This document shows, piece after piece, positions 8,926 through 20,295 of a DNA stretch of 64,000 bases (position 1 is its first letter; every line of letters starts with the position of its first letter). The DNA is from Actinomyces minihominis (GTDB lineage: Bacteria > Actinomycetota > Actinomycetes > Actinomycetales > Actinomycetaceae). Where the stretch lies: contig NZ_FYEG01000008.1 of the NCBI RefSeq assembly GCF_900187855.1, forward strand, positions 1 to 64,000. The letters are read 5' to 3'. Made by a program: the position numbers and the translations under genes. The notes below the pieces were generated by a model, which had not been told where the DNA came from, did no database searches, and was given only the letters and a program-made list of their open reading frames with translations.

Positions 8926-9014
8926 CACAGCGTCTTGCCCGCGGTAAGCTGTGAGGGTGTCAGGACCACCGGTCTTACTGACTTTGCACGACAACCAACG
9001 AAGGTGAGATAACT

Positions 9015-11096
9015 GTGACGCTAATCTGGGACGAACGTGACGACAGAGCGGTAACTCTGGCAAAAGCGCTGGCAGCTGATGCTGTCGAGAATGCGGGATC
9101 TGGTCACCCGGGAACTCCCATCTCTCTCGCTGCTGCGGCCTACCTGATCTACCAGCGCCACCTACGCTTCGACCCGGCCGACCCGGAGTGGATCGGCCGC
9201 GACCGTTTCGTCCTCTCTGCCGGTCACGCCTCACTTCTCCAGTACACCCAGCTCTACTACGCGGGCCTCGACATGGAACTAGAGGACCTGAAGGGCTTCC
9301 GACACTTCGGCTCAAAGACCCCGGGACACCCGGAGCTCGGCCACACCAAGGGCATCGAAGTTACCACCGGGCCACTCGGATCCGGCTTCGCCGCCGCTGT
9401 TGGCATGGCCATGGCAGCTCGTCGTGAGCACGGAATGTTCGACCCGGAAACCCCTCTCGGCAACTCCCCGTTTGACCACAATGTCTACGTCATCGCAGGT
9501 GACGGATGCATGCAAGAGGGCGTGGCATCTGAAGCAGCCTCGCTTGCGGGCACCCAGGAACTTGGAAACCTGGTCGTTATCTACGACGACAACCGCATCT
9601 CCATCGAAGACGACACCTCGATTTCCTTCAACGAGGACGTCCTCGAACGATTCAGGTCGTACGGCTGGCACACACAGCACGTCTCTTGGATCCAGGCCAA
9701 CGGCGAGTACCGCGAAGATGTCGAGGGTCTCGATACCGCCATCAAGAACGCTCTGGCTGTTACGGATCAACCATCGATCATCTCCCTCTCCACCATTATC
9801 GGCTGGCCTACCCCAGGTAAGCAGAACACGGGGGGAATCCACGGGGCGAAGCTCGGGACAGAGGCCCTCGGGGGTCTGAAGGGGGCCCTCGGCCTCGACA
9901 CCGACGCCATGTTCCAGATGGATGATGACATCATCAACTTCACAAGGGCGAATGCTGAGGCTCGGGCGCGTGAAGCCCAGGAGCAGTGGGGCAAATCGTT
10001 CCGGAAGTGGGCAGAAGAGAACCCGCAGGGCGTGGCCCTGCTTGAACGCATTCGTGCCAAGGAGCTGCCCGCGGGGTTCGATGAGGCCTTCCCGACCTTC
10101 GAGATCGGCTCACAGGTGGCCACCCGTTCCGCTTCGGGAGCAACGATCAACGCTATCGCCGGAATTATGCCTGAACTTTGGGGTGGTTCTGCCGACCTTG
10201 CAGGTTCCAACAACACCCTGATTTCTGGCGAAGATTCGTTCATCCCTGAGAACCGTTCCTCCAAGGCATTCACGGGCAACCTGTTCGGACGGAACCTTCA
10301 CTTTGGTGTTCGTGAGCACGCCATGGGTGCCGTCATGAACGGCATTGCAGTCGATGGACTAACCCGTGTCTACGGGGGCACCTTCTTTGTCTTCGCCGAC
10401 TACATGCGGGGTGCCGTCCGACTCGCAGCCCTGATGGACCTGCCGGTGACATACGTGTGGACCCACGATTCAATCGGCGTTGGCGAGGACGGCCCCACCC
10501 ACCAGCCAGTGGAGCACCTGGCCGCCTACCGCGCCATCCCCAACCTTGCGATGGTGCGCCCCGCTGACGCCAATGAAACGGCACAGGCGTGGAGGGGCAT
10601 CCTTCATCGTCAGTCGCCCGCGGGCCTACTCCTATCGCGCCAGAACCTACCTGTCCTACCGCGCGGTGGTGACAGCGGCTTCGCAGAGGCAGACGGAGTG
10701 CTCCGCGGAGCCTACGTCCTCGTCGATACCGAGGGCACACCAGATGTGATCCTGATGGGTTCAGGATCCGAGGTCTACCTAGCTGTCGAGGCCGCAGAGG
10801 CACTGGCTGCCGACGGTGTTGGCGCCCGCGTGGTCTCAGTCCCTTGCATGGAGTGGTTCGCCGAGCAGGATGAGCAGTACAGGGAGTCCGTCTTCCCCGC
10901 CGCAGTTGAGGCTCGTGTCTCTGTTGAGGCCGGACTTGCGATGCCGTGGGCCACGCTGGTTGGCCCGAAGGGGCGCAGCGTCTCCATCGAATCCTTCGGA
11001 GCTCCGGGAGCCGCAGGAACCCTTTTTGAGCACTTCGGGATCACTGCCTCTGCCGTGGTGTCAGCAGCTCATGAGTCGCTCGCCGCAACCAAGTAG
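9015..11096 (+). CDS. tkt: Transketolase
   Basis: Transketolase moves two-carbon units between sugar phosphates in the pentose phosphate pathway, using thiamine diphosphate. The protein has 693 residues, full length. Visible motifs are the N-terminal SGHPGTPISLA, the ThDP/Mg motif GDGCMQEG...DDNRISI, the FGVREHAMG segment with the conserved Glu, and THDSIGVGEDGPTHQPVEHL. The GTG start at 9015 follows AAGGTGAG by 6 nt. It is the only plus-strand gene in the first 20 kb and is followed by a strong terminator. Confidence 0.96.
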   Translation: MTLIWDERDDRAVTLAKALAADAVENAGSGHPGTPISLAAAAYLIYQRHLRFDPADPEWIGRDRFVLSAGHASLLQYTQLYYAGLDMELEDLKGFRHFGSKTPGHPELGHTKGIEVTTGPLGSGFAAAVGMAMAARREHGMFDPETPLGNSPFDHNVYVIAGDGCMQEGVASEAASLAGTQELGNLVVIYDDNRISIEDDTSISFNEDVLERFRSYGWHTQHVSWIQANGEYREDVEGLDTAIKNALAVTDQPSIISLSTIIGWPTPGKQNTGGIHGAKLGTEALGGLKGALGLDTDAMFQMDDDIINFTRANAEARAREAQEQWGKSFRKWAEENPQGVALLERIRAKELPAGFDEAFPTFEIGSQVATRSASGATINAIAGIMPELWGGSADLAGSNNTLISGEDSFIPENRSSKAFTGNLFGRNLHFGVREHAMGAVMNGIAVDGLTRVYGGTFFVFADYMRGAVRLAALMDLPVTYVWTHDSIGVGEDGPTHQPVEHLAAYRAIPNLAMVRPADANETAQAWRGILHRQSPAGLLLSRQNLPVLPRGGDSGFAEADGVLRGAYVLVDTEGTPDVILMGSGSEVYLAVEAAEALAADGVGARVVSVPCMEWFAEQDEQYRESVFPAAVEARVSVEAGLAMPWATLVGPKGRSVSIESFGAPGAAGTLFEHFGITASAVVSAAHESLAATK

Positions 11097-11126
11097 ACCA
11101 GGGCTCGTCTAGCGCACTAGCTGAAG

Positions 11127-11168
11127 AGGGGCTTCCGGGGGCACAGTGACTGCTCCGGAAGCCCCTTT
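11127..11168 (+). terminator. Rho-independent terminator of tkt
   Basis: A 12-bp stem AGGGGCTTCCGG / CCGGAAGCCCCT with a 16-nt loop ends in TTT, 31 bp after the transketolase stop. Confidence 0.85.
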
Positions 11169-11225
11169 GCTGTGGGTGGAGGAAACTAAGAACTGGTTCG
11201 AGTCCCAGAACGGGCACTTAAATGT

Positions 11226-11263
11226 CAGATCCGCCAGTCACGACGGTGGGACTGGCGGATCTG
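11226..11263 (-). terminator. Perfect 13-bp hairpin after secG
   Basis: CAGATCCGCCAGT and its exact complement ACTGGCGGATCTG are separated by 12 nt. The hairpin lies 17 bp beyond the secG stop and between convergent tkt and secG. No T-run follows on either strand, so it is a likely but non-canonical terminator. Confidence 0.55.
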
Positions 11264-11280
11264 ATTGCAAATGAACGCTT

Positions 11281-11526
11281 TTAGAAATAGAACCTAACGA
11301 GCAGGCCGTAGGCGATGATGGCTACCGTCCAGACACTGAGAACACCAATGGTGATTCGATTGAGGTTCTTTTCAGCAACACCCGAGGAGCCGGCAGTCGA
11401 AGAGATGCCACCCCCGAACATGTCGGAGAGACCGCCGCCGCGTCCCTTGTGCATGAGCACCGTCAAGATCAGCAGCAAGCTGGTGATGACAATGAGGACA
11501 ACCATGGTGATCCGGACTACTTCCAC
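11281..11526 (-). CDS. secG: Preprotein translocase subunit SecG
   Basis: SecG is the small third subunit of the SecYEG channel. The 81-residue protein has two transmembrane helices (about 8-25 and 59-78) flanking the conserved Gly-rich loop (KGRGGGLSDMFGGG). The start is a GTG at 11526 behind GGTAGGGA. Its place downstream of tpiA is conserved in actinobacteria, but a hairpin at 11664-11717 separates it from tpiA, so it probably has its own promoter. Confidence 0.93.
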   Translation of the reverse strand: MEVVRITMVVLIVITSLLLILTVLMHKGRGGGLSDMFGGGISSTAGSSGVAEKNLNRITIGVLSVWTVAIIAYGLLVRFYF

Positions 11527-11663
11527 GATCCCTACCGATCAAAACTAGAAGACAAGATGCCGTGTGATTACAGACCTTCACACGACGGTTACCGCACTAC
11601 TCTACCGGCAAAATGATCTGAGCTGAAACTGTAGACGGATGCAGATCTGGCCACACCTGTGAA

Positions 11664-11717
11664 AACACTGATGGGTGGTCATCCGGTGTCTAGAACACCT
11701 GGGCGACCACCCATCAG
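11664..11717 (-). terminator. Terminator downstream of tpiA
   Basis: A perfect 13-bp stem (CTGATGGGTGGTC / GACCACCCATCAG) encloses a second small stem (GGTGT/ACACC). On the minus strand it is followed by TGTTTTC. It begins 36 bp after the tpiA stop and ends the glycolytic transcript. Confidence 0.8.
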
Positions 11718-11752
11718 AAGCAACCCGAGAATGAAACCTCGAGCGACTTTAA

Positions 11753-12529
11753 CTAGTTGAGGAAGTCTGCGATCTTGGCAAACTCGTCAGCATCCATCGA
11801 AGCACCACCAACAAGTGCGCCGTCGACATTGGGCTGGCTCATCAGTTCCTTGATCGAGGACGACTTCACCGATCCACCGTAGAGAATGCGAACAGCCTGG
11901 GCGGTTTCCTTATTGTAGAGGGCCTTGATCAGGTTGCGAATGGCCGCACAGACCTCTTCGGCGTCAGCCGGAGTTGCTACCTCACCAGTGCCGATAGCCC
12001 AGACGGGCTCGTAGGCGATAACGACCTTCGCGACATCCTCGGCAGTGTAGCCGGCAAGTGCGCCTTCGATCTGGCTGACAACATGGTCAACGTGCTGGCC
12101 CGACTTGCGAACCTCCAGGACCTCACCGCAGCAGATAATCGGGATCATTCCCTGTGCCACAACTGCCTTCGACTTCTGACCGACCAGGTCATCCGTCTCA
12201 CCGTGGTACTCGCGGCGCTCTGAGTGTCCAACGACAACGTAGGAGACACCGAGCTTCTTGAGCATCAGGGCTGAGATCTCACCGGTGTAAGCGCCGGACT
12301 CGTAGACGGAGACATCCTGAGCACCAAGCTTGACATCCAGGTTGTCGGCGTCAATTACCGTTTGAACCGAGCGAAGATCCGTGTAGGGCGGGATTACGAC
12401 GACATCCGTCTGGGCGTAGTCGAAGCGACGATCGTCCAGTTCGGTTGCCAGTTTCTCAACGAGGGCGACGGCCTGAACATGATCCATGTTCATCTTCCAG
12501 TTGCCAGCGATCAGTGGGATACGTGCCAT
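11753..12529 (-). CDS. tpiA: Triosephosphate isomerase
   Basis: TIM interconverts dihydroxyacetone phosphate and glyceraldehyde 3-phosphate. The 258-residue barrel shows the N-terminal AGNWKMN with the catalytic Lys, the catalytic His of VVGHSERR, the catalytic Glu in [12 protein letters not shown] (loop 6), and the phosphate-binding LYGGSVK. The ATG at 12529 follows GGAGG by 9 nt; the upstream in-frame start at 12553 would overlap pgk and lacks a site. It lies 4 bp after pgk. Confidence 0.96.
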   Translation of the reverse strand: MARIPLIAGNWKMNMDHVQAVALVEKLATELDDRRFDYAQTDVVVIPPYTDLRSVQTVIDADNLDVKLGAQDVSVYESGAYTGEISALMLKKLGVSYVVVGHSERREYHGETDDLVGQKSKAVVAQGMIPIICCGEVLEVRKSGQHVDHVVSQIEGALAGYTAEDVAKVVIAYEPVWAIGTGEVATPADAEEVCAAIRNLIKALYNKETAQAVRILYGGSVKSSSIKELMSQPNVDGALVGGASMDADEFAKIADFLN

Positions 12530-12533
12530 TTTC

Positions 12534-13727
12534 TTAATCCTCCAGGATTGCAATACCGGGGAGGGTCTTCCCCTCTAGTAGTTCGAGCGAAGCTCCACCA
12601 CCGGTGGAGATATGCGAGAACTTGCTTTCATCGAAGCCGAGAATGCGGACGGCCGCAGCAGAGTCGCCGCCTCCGACCACGGTGAAGGCTTCGGTTGCTT
12701 CAAGCGCAGCCGCAACAGCCTTGGTGCCATTCGCAAAGGCCTCAAACTCAAAGACGCCCATCGGACCGTTCCATGCGATGGTCTTGGCGTTCATGATGTA
12801 CTCGGCAAAGAGCTCTCCGGACGCCGGGCCAATATCCAAGCCCATTTGATCTTCGGGAATTTCCGAAGCCGGAACGACGGTTGCGGGAGCATCTGCCGCA
12901 AACTCGGGGGCTACAACCGCATCGACGGGAAGAACCAGTTCGACCCCGTTCTTCTTTGCGGTTTCCATGTAGCCCTTGACAGTCTCTACCTGGTCCTCTT
13001 CAAGGAGCGACTTCCCCACCTCGAAGCCCTGGGCCTTGAGGAAGGTGTAGGCCATGCCGCCACCGATGAGCAGGGCATCTGCCTTAGAGAGGAGGTTGGC
13101 GATTACACCAAGCTTGTCTGAGACCTTCGAACCGCCAAGAATCACGACATAGGGGCGGGCCGGGTTGTCGGTGGCCTTCGAAAGCGAATCAATCTCTTTG
13201 AAAACCAGCTCACCAGCAGCAGATGGCAGCAGCTCAGCGATGTCGTAAACAGAAGCCTGCTTGCGGTGAACCACACCGAAGCCATCTGAAACGTAGGCGT
13301 CAGCCAGTGCAGCATACTCTGCGGCGAGTTCCTGACGTTCGGTATCTACCTTCGAGGTCTCACGTGCGTCGAAACGGACGTTCTCTAGAAGAGCGACCTG
13401 GCCGGGCTTGAGGTCTGCGGCCACAGCCTTGGCCGAGTCTCCGGTTACATCGTCGGCGAGTACCACGGGCTGGCCGAGTAGCTCGGAAAGTCGCGTCGCC
13501 ACTGGTGCCAGGGAAAAATCAGGGTTCACCTTGCCACCGGGGCGGCCGAGGTGAGCGGAGATAAGTACGGCTGCTCCGGCGTCAAGCAGTCGCCTAATGG
13601 TGGGTAGTGCGGCGCGGATACGACCATCGTCCGTGATGACGCCGTCTTTAAGTGGAACGTTGAAGTCAGAGCGAACCAGGACGGTCTTACCATCCAGGTC
13701 ACCCAGCGAATCAATGGTCCTCAGCAC
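12534..13727 (-). CDS. pgk: Phosphoglycerate kinase
   Basis: PGK makes ATP from 1,3-bisphosphoglycerate. The 397-residue protein is full length with the N-terminal [13 protein letters not shown] segment, the basic-patch [10 protein letters not shown], the [16 protein letters not shown] hinge region and the C-terminal nucleotide loop [11 protein letters not shown]. It is 4 bp from tpiA, forming a pgk-tpiA operon. A hairpin lies between it and gap, so gap may be partly separate. Confidence 0.96.
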   Translation of the reverse strand: MLRTIDSLGDLDGKTVLVRSDFNVPLKDGVITDDGRIRAALPTIRRLLDAGAAVLISAHLGRPGGKVNPDFSLAPVATRLSELLGQPVVLADDVTGDSAKAVAADLKPGQVALLENVRFDARETSKVDTERQELAAEYAALADAYVSDGFGVVHRKQASVYDIAELLPSAAGELVFKEIDSLSKATDNPARPYVVILGGSKVSDKLGVIANLLSKADALLIGGGMAYTFLKAQGFEVGKSLLEEDQVETVKGYMETAKKNGVELVLPVDAVVAPEFAADAPATVVPASEIPEDQMGLDIGPASGELFAEYIMNAKTIAWNGPMGVFEFEAFANGTKAVAAALEATEAFTVVGGGDSAAAVRILGFDESKFSHISTGGGASLELLEGKTLPGIAILED

Positions 13728-13778
13728 TGAGTGCCTCCTATTTGAGTGTCAGTTGAGAAGTTTGGTGATGAGACACGG

Positions 13779-13813
13779 AGTGCCCGCGCACGCCTTGCGC
13801 ATGCGCGGGCACT
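13779..13813 (-). terminator. GC-rich hairpin between gap and pgk
   Basis: The 12-bp stem AGTGCCCGCGCA / TGCGCGGGCACT lies 21 bp beyond the gap stop and 51 bp ahead of pgk. No T-run follows, so it may be a partial terminator or an mRNA-processing/stability element that sets gap apart from pgk-tpiA. Confidence 0.5.
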
Positions 13814-13834
13814 CACATGTTTAGGCCCGAAACC

Positions 13835-14927
<1,093 letters not shown>

Positions 14928-14975
14928 GCACCAAATAGTTTACTATTCCCGCGCCTTAAAGCACACACGGGGGAA

Positions 14976-15959
14976 CTATTCGTCCTCCAGCATCTCCGGT
15001 GTGATTGCCGCCTCGGTTGAAGGGATACCACGATCCTCTGCAACCTTGTCAGCAAGCGCCAAAAGTCGCCGAATACGGCCCGCAACTGCGTCCTTTGTCA
15101 GCGGCGGATCTGCCTGCTGACCAAGTTCTTCAAGCGATGCCTGTGCGTGGGCGACGCGAAGTTCACCCGCTGCTCGCAGGTGTTCTGGGACTTCGTCCCC
15201 AAGAATTTCGAAGGCGCGCTGAACCCTCTTGCTTGCTGCGACCGCAGCAAGCGCGGACCGACGTAGGTTGGCGTCATCAAAGTTAGCGAGGCGGTTGGCG
15301 CTTCCACGCGCTTCGCGCCTCTCGCGCTGAGCCTGCCAGTGAGCAAACGTCTGGGGAACATCGAGAACCTCGAGCAAGCTCGCCACGGCCTCGGAATCAC
15401 GGATCGTAACGCGATCCGCCCCCCGAACCTGCCGGGTACGTGCCGAAGAACCAAGTCGTCTGGCGCAGCCAGCGAGGGCAAGGGCCGACTCCGGGCCGGG
15501 ACAGGTCACCTCGAGCGCGCCGGAACGTCCCGGTTCGACCAGCGAACCCCGCGCCATGATCGCGCCCCGCCAGGCAGCCGCGGCCTCATCCGTACCGGCA
15601 CCAACGATCTCTGTTGGCAGTCCTCGAACGGGGCGACCGGCCTGATCGATCAGGCCTGTGACGCGGGCCAGTTCGTCCGCATCCTTGACCACCCGGATGA
15701 CATAGCGGTTCCCTTTCCGCAGTGCGCCACCGGTCACCATGATCACCTGCGACTCGGCACGGTAAAGATTGTGGAGGAAGGCACGAAGGCGAGCTGCCAC
15801 CTGCTCTGAATCGACCTCCGCCTCTATGAGCACCCGGCCACCGGCGACGTGTAAACCGCCCGCGAATCGCAGAAGTACTGAGCACTCCGCCCGTGCCGCC
15901 GACACCGATACCGGTTTGTGGCGGGCCAACTCTGTTTTCAACTCAGAGGTCAGGGACAA
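14976..15959 (-). CDS. whiA: WhiA, sporulation/division transcription regulator
   Basis: WhiA is a DNA-binding protein with a degenerate LAGLIDADG homing-endonuclease-like N-domain and a C-terminal helix-turn-helix. It controls cell division and, in Streptomyces, sporulation genes. Starting at the TTG at 15959 (GAGGAG 6 nt upstream) gives 327 residues, the family's usual size. The conserved [20 protein letters not shown] opening and C-terminal [37 protein letters not shown] are clear in shorter parts. The place after yvcK is standard. Confidence 0.93.
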   Translation of the reverse strand: MSLTSELKTELARHKPVSVSAARAECSVLLRFAGGLHVAGGRVLIEAEVDSEQVAARLRAFLHNLYRAESQVIMVTGGALRKGNRYVIRVVKDADELARVTGLIDQAGRPVRGLPTEIVGAGTDEAAAAWRGAIMARGSLVEPGRSGALEVTCPGPESALALAGCARRLGSSARTRQVRGADRVTIRDSEAVASLLEVLDVPQTFAHWQAQRERREARGSANRLANFDDANLRRSALAAVAASKRVQRAFEILGDEVPEHLRAAGELRVAHAQASLEELGQQADPPLTKDAVAGRIRRLLALADKVAEDRGIPSTEAAITPEMLEDE

Positions 15960-16042
15960 AATGCTCTCCTCATTACATCTTGGGGACGAAGCTGGCCTAG
16001 ATCGAGCCAGTGGGGCTCCCTTCCTCTTGGAAGGCAACCCAA

Positions 16043-17086
16043 CTAGTCTAGCCAGGCTTCAGCCTTGCCAACTTCCCCGAGGAAGCCGTCAAATGCATCC
16101 CGGAGTGCAGATGCCAGTCGTAGCGGGTCATGGACTGCTCCGTCCGTGCCGGACCTCACCTGTCGTAGCAGGACACGGGCGCCCATTGCAGCGCTTGCTT
16201 CCATAAGGTCATCAATATCTTCAACTGCCGTAGGGTCGGCAATGACGACATCAATCTTGAGGTCAGGAGAAACACTGCTGATCTCTCGGACCAGGTCAGC
16301 AGCCGAAAGGTGGGCGGTCTCTCCGCTCTGCGGAGTGAGGTTGAGGACAAGAGCGCGGTGGGCGGGGGTGGTGACAATGGCGCGGTGCAACTCCTCGAGG
16401 AGGAGATGAGGAATCACAGAGGTAAACCAGGAGCCGGGCCCCAAAATTATCCACTCTGCCTCACCGATGGCCGCGATCGTCTGGGGCGGAACAGCGGCAT
16501 CACGCGGTTCGATTGAGAGCTCAATCAGATCAGAACCGGCCTCAGCCACCTGGGTTTGCCCGGAGATGCGTCGTGTCCCCTCACCCTCACGAACCGTGGC
16601 TTCAATGCGAAGTGGCTCCGAACTCATCGGGAGAACGCGCCCATGCGAATCAAGGAGTCGACCCAACCAATCCAGCCCCACAACCGGATCCTCGAACATC
16701 TGCCACAGACCAACGATCAAGAGGTTGCCAAGGGCATGGTCATCGAGAGGGCCGTCGGTCTTCAAGCGAAGTTGCATGAGGTCACGCCACGTCAAAGACC
16801 ACTCTGAGTTATCGCAGAGGCTCACCAGCGCCATACGCAGATCCCCGGGCGGAAGCACCGGGGTCTCCTCCCGGATACGGCCGGAGGAACCACCATCATC
16901 GGCAACCGTGACCACAGCGGTGATCTGATGGGTGATGTGACGGAGAGCCCTCAGGGTGGCCGCCAAACCATGTCCGCCACCAAATGCGACCACCCTTGGA
17001 CCCATCTCTACGTTGCGGGCGTAGGTCTCTTCGATTCGGGCCGGGTTCCACTGGTTCTTCAGTCGACCGAACTCGTTAGTCGTCAC
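16043..17086 (-). CDS. yvcK: YvcK/CofD-family gluconeogenesis factor
   Basis: The YvcK/CofD fold protein binds UDP-sugars and affects carbon partitioning and cell-wall synthesis. The nucleotide-binding opening [17 protein letters not shown] and the conserved [26 protein letters not shown] and GNLLIVGL segments are present in the 347-residue protein. Its GTG start follows the rapZ stop directly (TAAGTG) with GGAGGA just upstream. It forms an operon with rapZ and uvrC. Confidence 0.92.
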   Translation of the reverse strand: MTTNEFGRLKNQWNPARIEETYARNVEMGPRVVAFGGGHGLAATLRALRHITHQITAVVTVADDGGSSGRIREETPVLPPGDLRMALVSLCDNSEWSLTWRDLMQLRLKTDGPLDDHALGNLLIVGLWQMFEDPVVGLDWLGRLLDSHGRVLPMSSEPLRIEATVREGEGTRRISGQTQVAEAGSDLIELSIEPRDAAVPPQTIAAIGEAEWIILGPGSWFTSVIPHLLLEELHRAIVTTPAHRALVLNLTPQSGETAHLSAADLVREISSVSPDLKIDVVIADPTAVEDIDDLMEASAAMGARVLLRQVRSGTDGAVHDPLRLASALRDAFDGFLGEVGKAEAWLD

Positions 17087-18094
17087 TTACTTCCTCCCCA
17101 TGTCACGGTGCACAATCTGTGTTGGCACGCCGCGTGCCCTCAGATTGGCCGCCACGTGCTCACTAATTGCCACGGAGCGGTGTCTCCCGCCGGTACAGCC
17201 AATGGCCACCGTGACGAAGGGTTTCAGTTCCCGCTGGTAACCCGGCAGAGTCGAAGCAATCAACTCAGCGTATGAATCAGCCAACTCCCGGGCTCCCTCT
17301 TGCTCAAGGACATAGTCCGCCACCGGCTTGTCACGTCCGGTGAGGGAGCGCAGCTCATCAATCCAGTACGGGTTCTCAAGGAACCTCACATCGAGAACCT
17401 GATCGGCGTCCATGGGTAAGCCGTGTTTGAAGCCGAACGACATAAGGCTGACACGAACAGCCCTATCCTCGTCCTCATCAGCAACCACATTACGCATCCG
17501 TCGGGCGAGGTCGTGGACCGAAAGGTCACTGGTATCAATGATCTCATCGGCACGCTCACGCAGGGGCTCCAGTAGAGCGGACTCGGCGTGCAAGCCATCC
17601 AGGAGGGTCCCGTCCCCTTGCAGGGGATGCGGTCGACGGCTCGACTCAAACCTACGAACAAGGGTGTGATCCGAAGCATCCAGGTAGATGATGCGGTAGT
17701 CGACCCCGTGGTTTTGCAGTTCGTCCAGCGAACTCTCAAGCGAAGCAAAGAACTCGCCCGAGCGAACGTCAACGACCGCCGCGAGTCTGTGTACTCCGCC
17801 GGCACTTGGTGTCAGCATCCCGACCATGGGCAGCAGGAGTGTCGGCGGAAGGTTGTCGATGACGTACCAGTCCAGGTCCTCAAGTGCGTTGGCGGCCCTG
17901 GTGCGTCCTGCACCGGACCGTCCCGTCACGATGATGACTTCGGTCCCCCTGCGGACGGGATCCGTGAGTAAGGAGCTACTGTCCAGGGAAGGGATTCCCC
18001 CCGGGACCGTCAGAGGCCCCGATGAGATCTTCCGATCACTACCTCGCGCAGGACCAGGGGACTCTGTATCTGTCTGTGGTGGCTGCGAGTTCAT
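17087..18094 (-). CDS. rapZ: RNase adapter RapZ-like nucleotide-binding protein
   Basis: The protein has 335 residues with an N-terminal P-loop domain (VTGRSGAGRTRAANALEDL, then YVIDNLPP) and a C-terminal domain with IGCTGGRHRSVAI. In Enterobacteria RapZ senses GlcN6P and steers RNase E; in Gram-positives (YvcJ) its role is less defined. The P-loop Lys is replaced by Arg, which is frequent in actinobacterial members. The first ~50 residues are a poorly conserved Ser/Pro-rich extension. Its ATG overlaps the uvrC stop (ATGA). Confidence 0.9.
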   Translation of the reverse strand: MNSQPPQTDTESPGPARGSDRKISSGPLTVPGGIPSLDSSSLLTDPVRRGTEVIIVTGRSGAGRTRAANALEDLDWYVIDNLPPTLLLPMVGMLTPSAGGVHRLAAVVDVRSGEFFASLESSLDELQNHGVDYRIIYLDASDHTLVRRFESSRRPHPLQGDGTLLDGLHAESALLEPLRERADEIIDTSDLSVHDLARRMRNVVADEDEDRAVRVSLMSFGFKHGLPMDADQVLDVRFLENPYWIDELRSLTGRDKPVADYVLEQEGARELADSYAELIASTLPGYQRELKPFVTVAIGCTGGRHRSVAISEHVAANLRARGVPTQIVHRDMGRK

Positions 18095-20193
18095 TCCCCC
18101 AGTCTGCCACTTTCTGGGACCAGGTGAGAATGGACTGCGGCAGCTAGTTTTTCGCCGAAGCCCGGAGTAGCTGCAATCTCCTCCACCGTTGCTGCCTTTA
18201 TCCTCTTCACCGAGCCGAAGGTCTTCAGCAGAACCTTCTGCCGCGCCGGACCGAGGCCGGGGATTCCGTCAAGTGCCGAAACAGTCTGCGCTCGACTCCG
18301 CTTCTTCCGGTGCTGGCCAATTGCAAAACGATGGGACTCATCTCGCAGGTGCTGCAACAGGTAGAGGGCGGGAGAAGACCTGGGCAGGATAAGCGGAAAC
18401 TCATCGTCCGGGATCCATACTTCTTCGAGGCGCTTTGCGAGACCCACAACCGGTAGGTCCACACCAACCTCACGCAGGGCATCCCGGGCTGCATTCACCT
18501 GGGGAAGACCACCGTCAACCACCAGAAGGTCGGGTTTGTAGGCGAACCGGCGGGGTTTGCCGGTATCTGGATCAATCGCACCGGACATCACCTCCTCGTC
18601 CTCACCGACTACCTCAGCACTGAACCGTCTAAATCTGCGTTTCAGTACCTCATTCATCGCCGCGGTGTCATCCTGGTTTTCAGACTGATCTCCGCGGATG
18701 TTGAAGGTTCTATACGCGTCCTTACGCGGAGCTCCGTCCTCGAACACAACCATCGACGCCACTCGGTTGGTCCCACCGGTGTGGGAGATGTCGTAGCACT
18801 CCACCCGAAGGGGAGCACGTTCCAGACCTAGTGAGTCACGAAGTTCCTCCAGTGCTAGAGCCCGCTGCGTCAGGTCGCCACTGCGCCTGGTCTTGTGCAG
18901 CTTTAGCGCCTCACGCGCATTAGTCGAGACCGTCTCCATTAACTCCCGTTTGCGTCCCCTCTGGGGCACACGAACTGACACCTTCGCCCCCCGGGCTGCC
19001 TGCAGAACCTCTTCGATTACTGAACGGTCATTAGGCGCGACCGAAACGAGGACCTCGGGTGGAATCGCGTCAACTGGCGTATGGGCAACGTCATCGATTG
19101 ACACCGGAGCCGCCGTTTCCCGGACCAAACGACTTCTAGTGCCCGCGCTCCTTTCCTCCTCAGCAACCGAAACCCTAGGGGCGTAGACCTGCTCAAGGAG
19201 GTCATGCATGAGCTGTGCTTCATCACGGTCATCAGCCCGTTCCAACACCCAACCCCGGGTGCCGCGAATCCGTCCGCCTCGAACGAAAAAGGCCTGAACC
19301 GATGCGTCCAGATCATCCGTCACCAGTGCGAAAACATCTGCGTCAACGTCCACCGGCAATGCCAGGGTGTTCTTTTCCTGGACCTTTACCAGCGCGGCCA
19401 GTTCATCACGTTTGCGAGCTGCTAGCTCGAAGTCGAGCTCCTCTGCGGCTCGCTCCATCTCTTCTTCAAGCCGTTTCGTAAAGACTCCGGTTTCGCCATC
19501 CATGAAGTCACAGAGCTCCTCGGCGAGGTGGCGATGTTCCTCTTCTGAGATGCGTCCGACGCAGGGGGCTGAACACCGTCCGATGTAGCCGAGAAGACAG
19601 GGACGACCCTGGGCCTCAGCCCTGCGGAAAACCCCTGGGCTACAGGAACGAACCGGGAATGTGGGAAGCAGAAGATCAATGGTCTCGCGGATTGCCCACA
19701 CCTTCGTGTAGGGCCCAAAGTACCGCGAACCCTTCCGGTGAGCATCACGAGAAATGGCGACCCTGGGGTACTTCTCCCCCATTGAAACCGAGAGGTAGGG
19801 GTAGGACTTGTCGTCCCGGTACATAACGTTGTAGCGCGGATTGAACTGTTTGATCCACTGGTACTCGAGGATGAGTGCCGACGACTCATTCTCAACGACC
19901 GTCCATTGCACCGAGTTTGCATCAGCCACCATTCGAGCTGTACGAGGGTGCAAAACCAGGGGGTCTTGAAAATAGTTAGTCAGCCGGTTCCGCAGGTTCT
20001 TGGCCTTACCGACATAGATCACCCGACCCTCTGGGTCTCGAAAACGATAGACGCCCGGTGACCTGGGGATCTCCGATGTCTGAGGGCGCCAGTAGGGACC
20101 CGGGTAGGTGGGCTTCTGCCCCTCTCCGGAACCAGCATCACTGTTTAACGTCTCCACGATCCTGATATTGCCGTTCTCTGATAGGCGTTGCAA
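18091..20193 (-). CDS. uvrC: Excinuclease ABC subunit C
   Basis: UvrC makes both incisions in nucleotide excision repair. The order is a GIY-YIG nuclease (SPGVYRFRDPEGRVIYVGKA), a Cys-rich turn (CLLGYIGRCSAPC), a UVR motif (LEEEMERAAEELDFELAARKRDEL), the RNase H-like nuclease (ECYDISHTGGTNRVASMVVFEDG) and C-terminal helix-hairpin-helix repeats (IPGLGPARQKVLLKTFGS). The TTG at 20193 has GGAGG 9 nt upstream; a GTG at 20157 is an alternative that removes a variable leader. It heads the uvrC-rapZ-yvcK-whiA operon. Confidence 0.95.
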   Translation of the reverse strand: MQRLSENGNIRIVETLNSDAGSGEGQKPTYPGPYWRPQTSEIPRSPGVYRFRDPEGRVIYVGKAKNLRNRLTNYFQDPLVLHPRTARMVADANSVQWTVVENESSALILEYQWIKQFNPRYNVMYRDDKSYPYLSVSMGEKYPRVAISRDAHRKGSRYFGPYTKVWAIRETIDLLLPTFPVRSCSPGVFRRAEAQGRPCLLGYIGRCSAPCVGRISEEEHRHLAEELCDFMDGETGVFTKRLEEEMERAAEELDFELAARKRDELAALVKVQEKNTLALPVDVDADVFALVTDDLDASVQAFFVRGGRIRGTRGWVLERADDRDEAQLMHDLLEQVYAPRVSVAEEERSAGTRSRLVRETAAPVSIDDVAHTPVDAIPPEVLVSVAPNDRSVIEEVLQAARGAKVSVRVPQRGRKRELMETVSTNAREALKLHKTRRSGDLTQRALALEELRDSLGLERAPLRVECYDISHTGGTNRVASMVVFEDGAPRKDAYRTFNIRGDQSENQDDTAAMNEVLKRRFRRFSAEVVGEDEEVMSGAIDPDTGKPRRFAYKPDLLVVDGGLPQVNAARDALREVGVDLPVVGLAKRLEEVWIPDDEFPLILPRSSPALYLLQHLRDESHRFAIGQHRKKRSRAQTVSALDGIPGLGPARQKVLLKTFGSVKRIKAATVEEIAATPGFGEKLAAAVHSHLVPESGRLGE

Positions 20194-20295
20194 GTGGCCC
20201 GGCCTCCACTGTTGCTGCCACCTGTCATCGAGGGACGATCTAAGTTCAGATTTTGTACAATGTCTTCTGACGTAATCAGAGTGAAGGACATTTTA

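Noticed and set aside
11190-11217. tRNA T-arm-like sequence GGTTCGAGTCCCAG after the tkt terminator
   Set aside because: The flanking bases cannot form a 5-bp T stem in register, and no anticodon or D arm precedes it. It may be a worn tRNA or att relic but cannot be supported.
20188-20295. Longer N-terminus for the acyl-CoA ligase
   Set aside because: The extra frame overlaps the uvrC start, has no ribosome site, and AAGGA sits 7 nt before the ATG at 20296.
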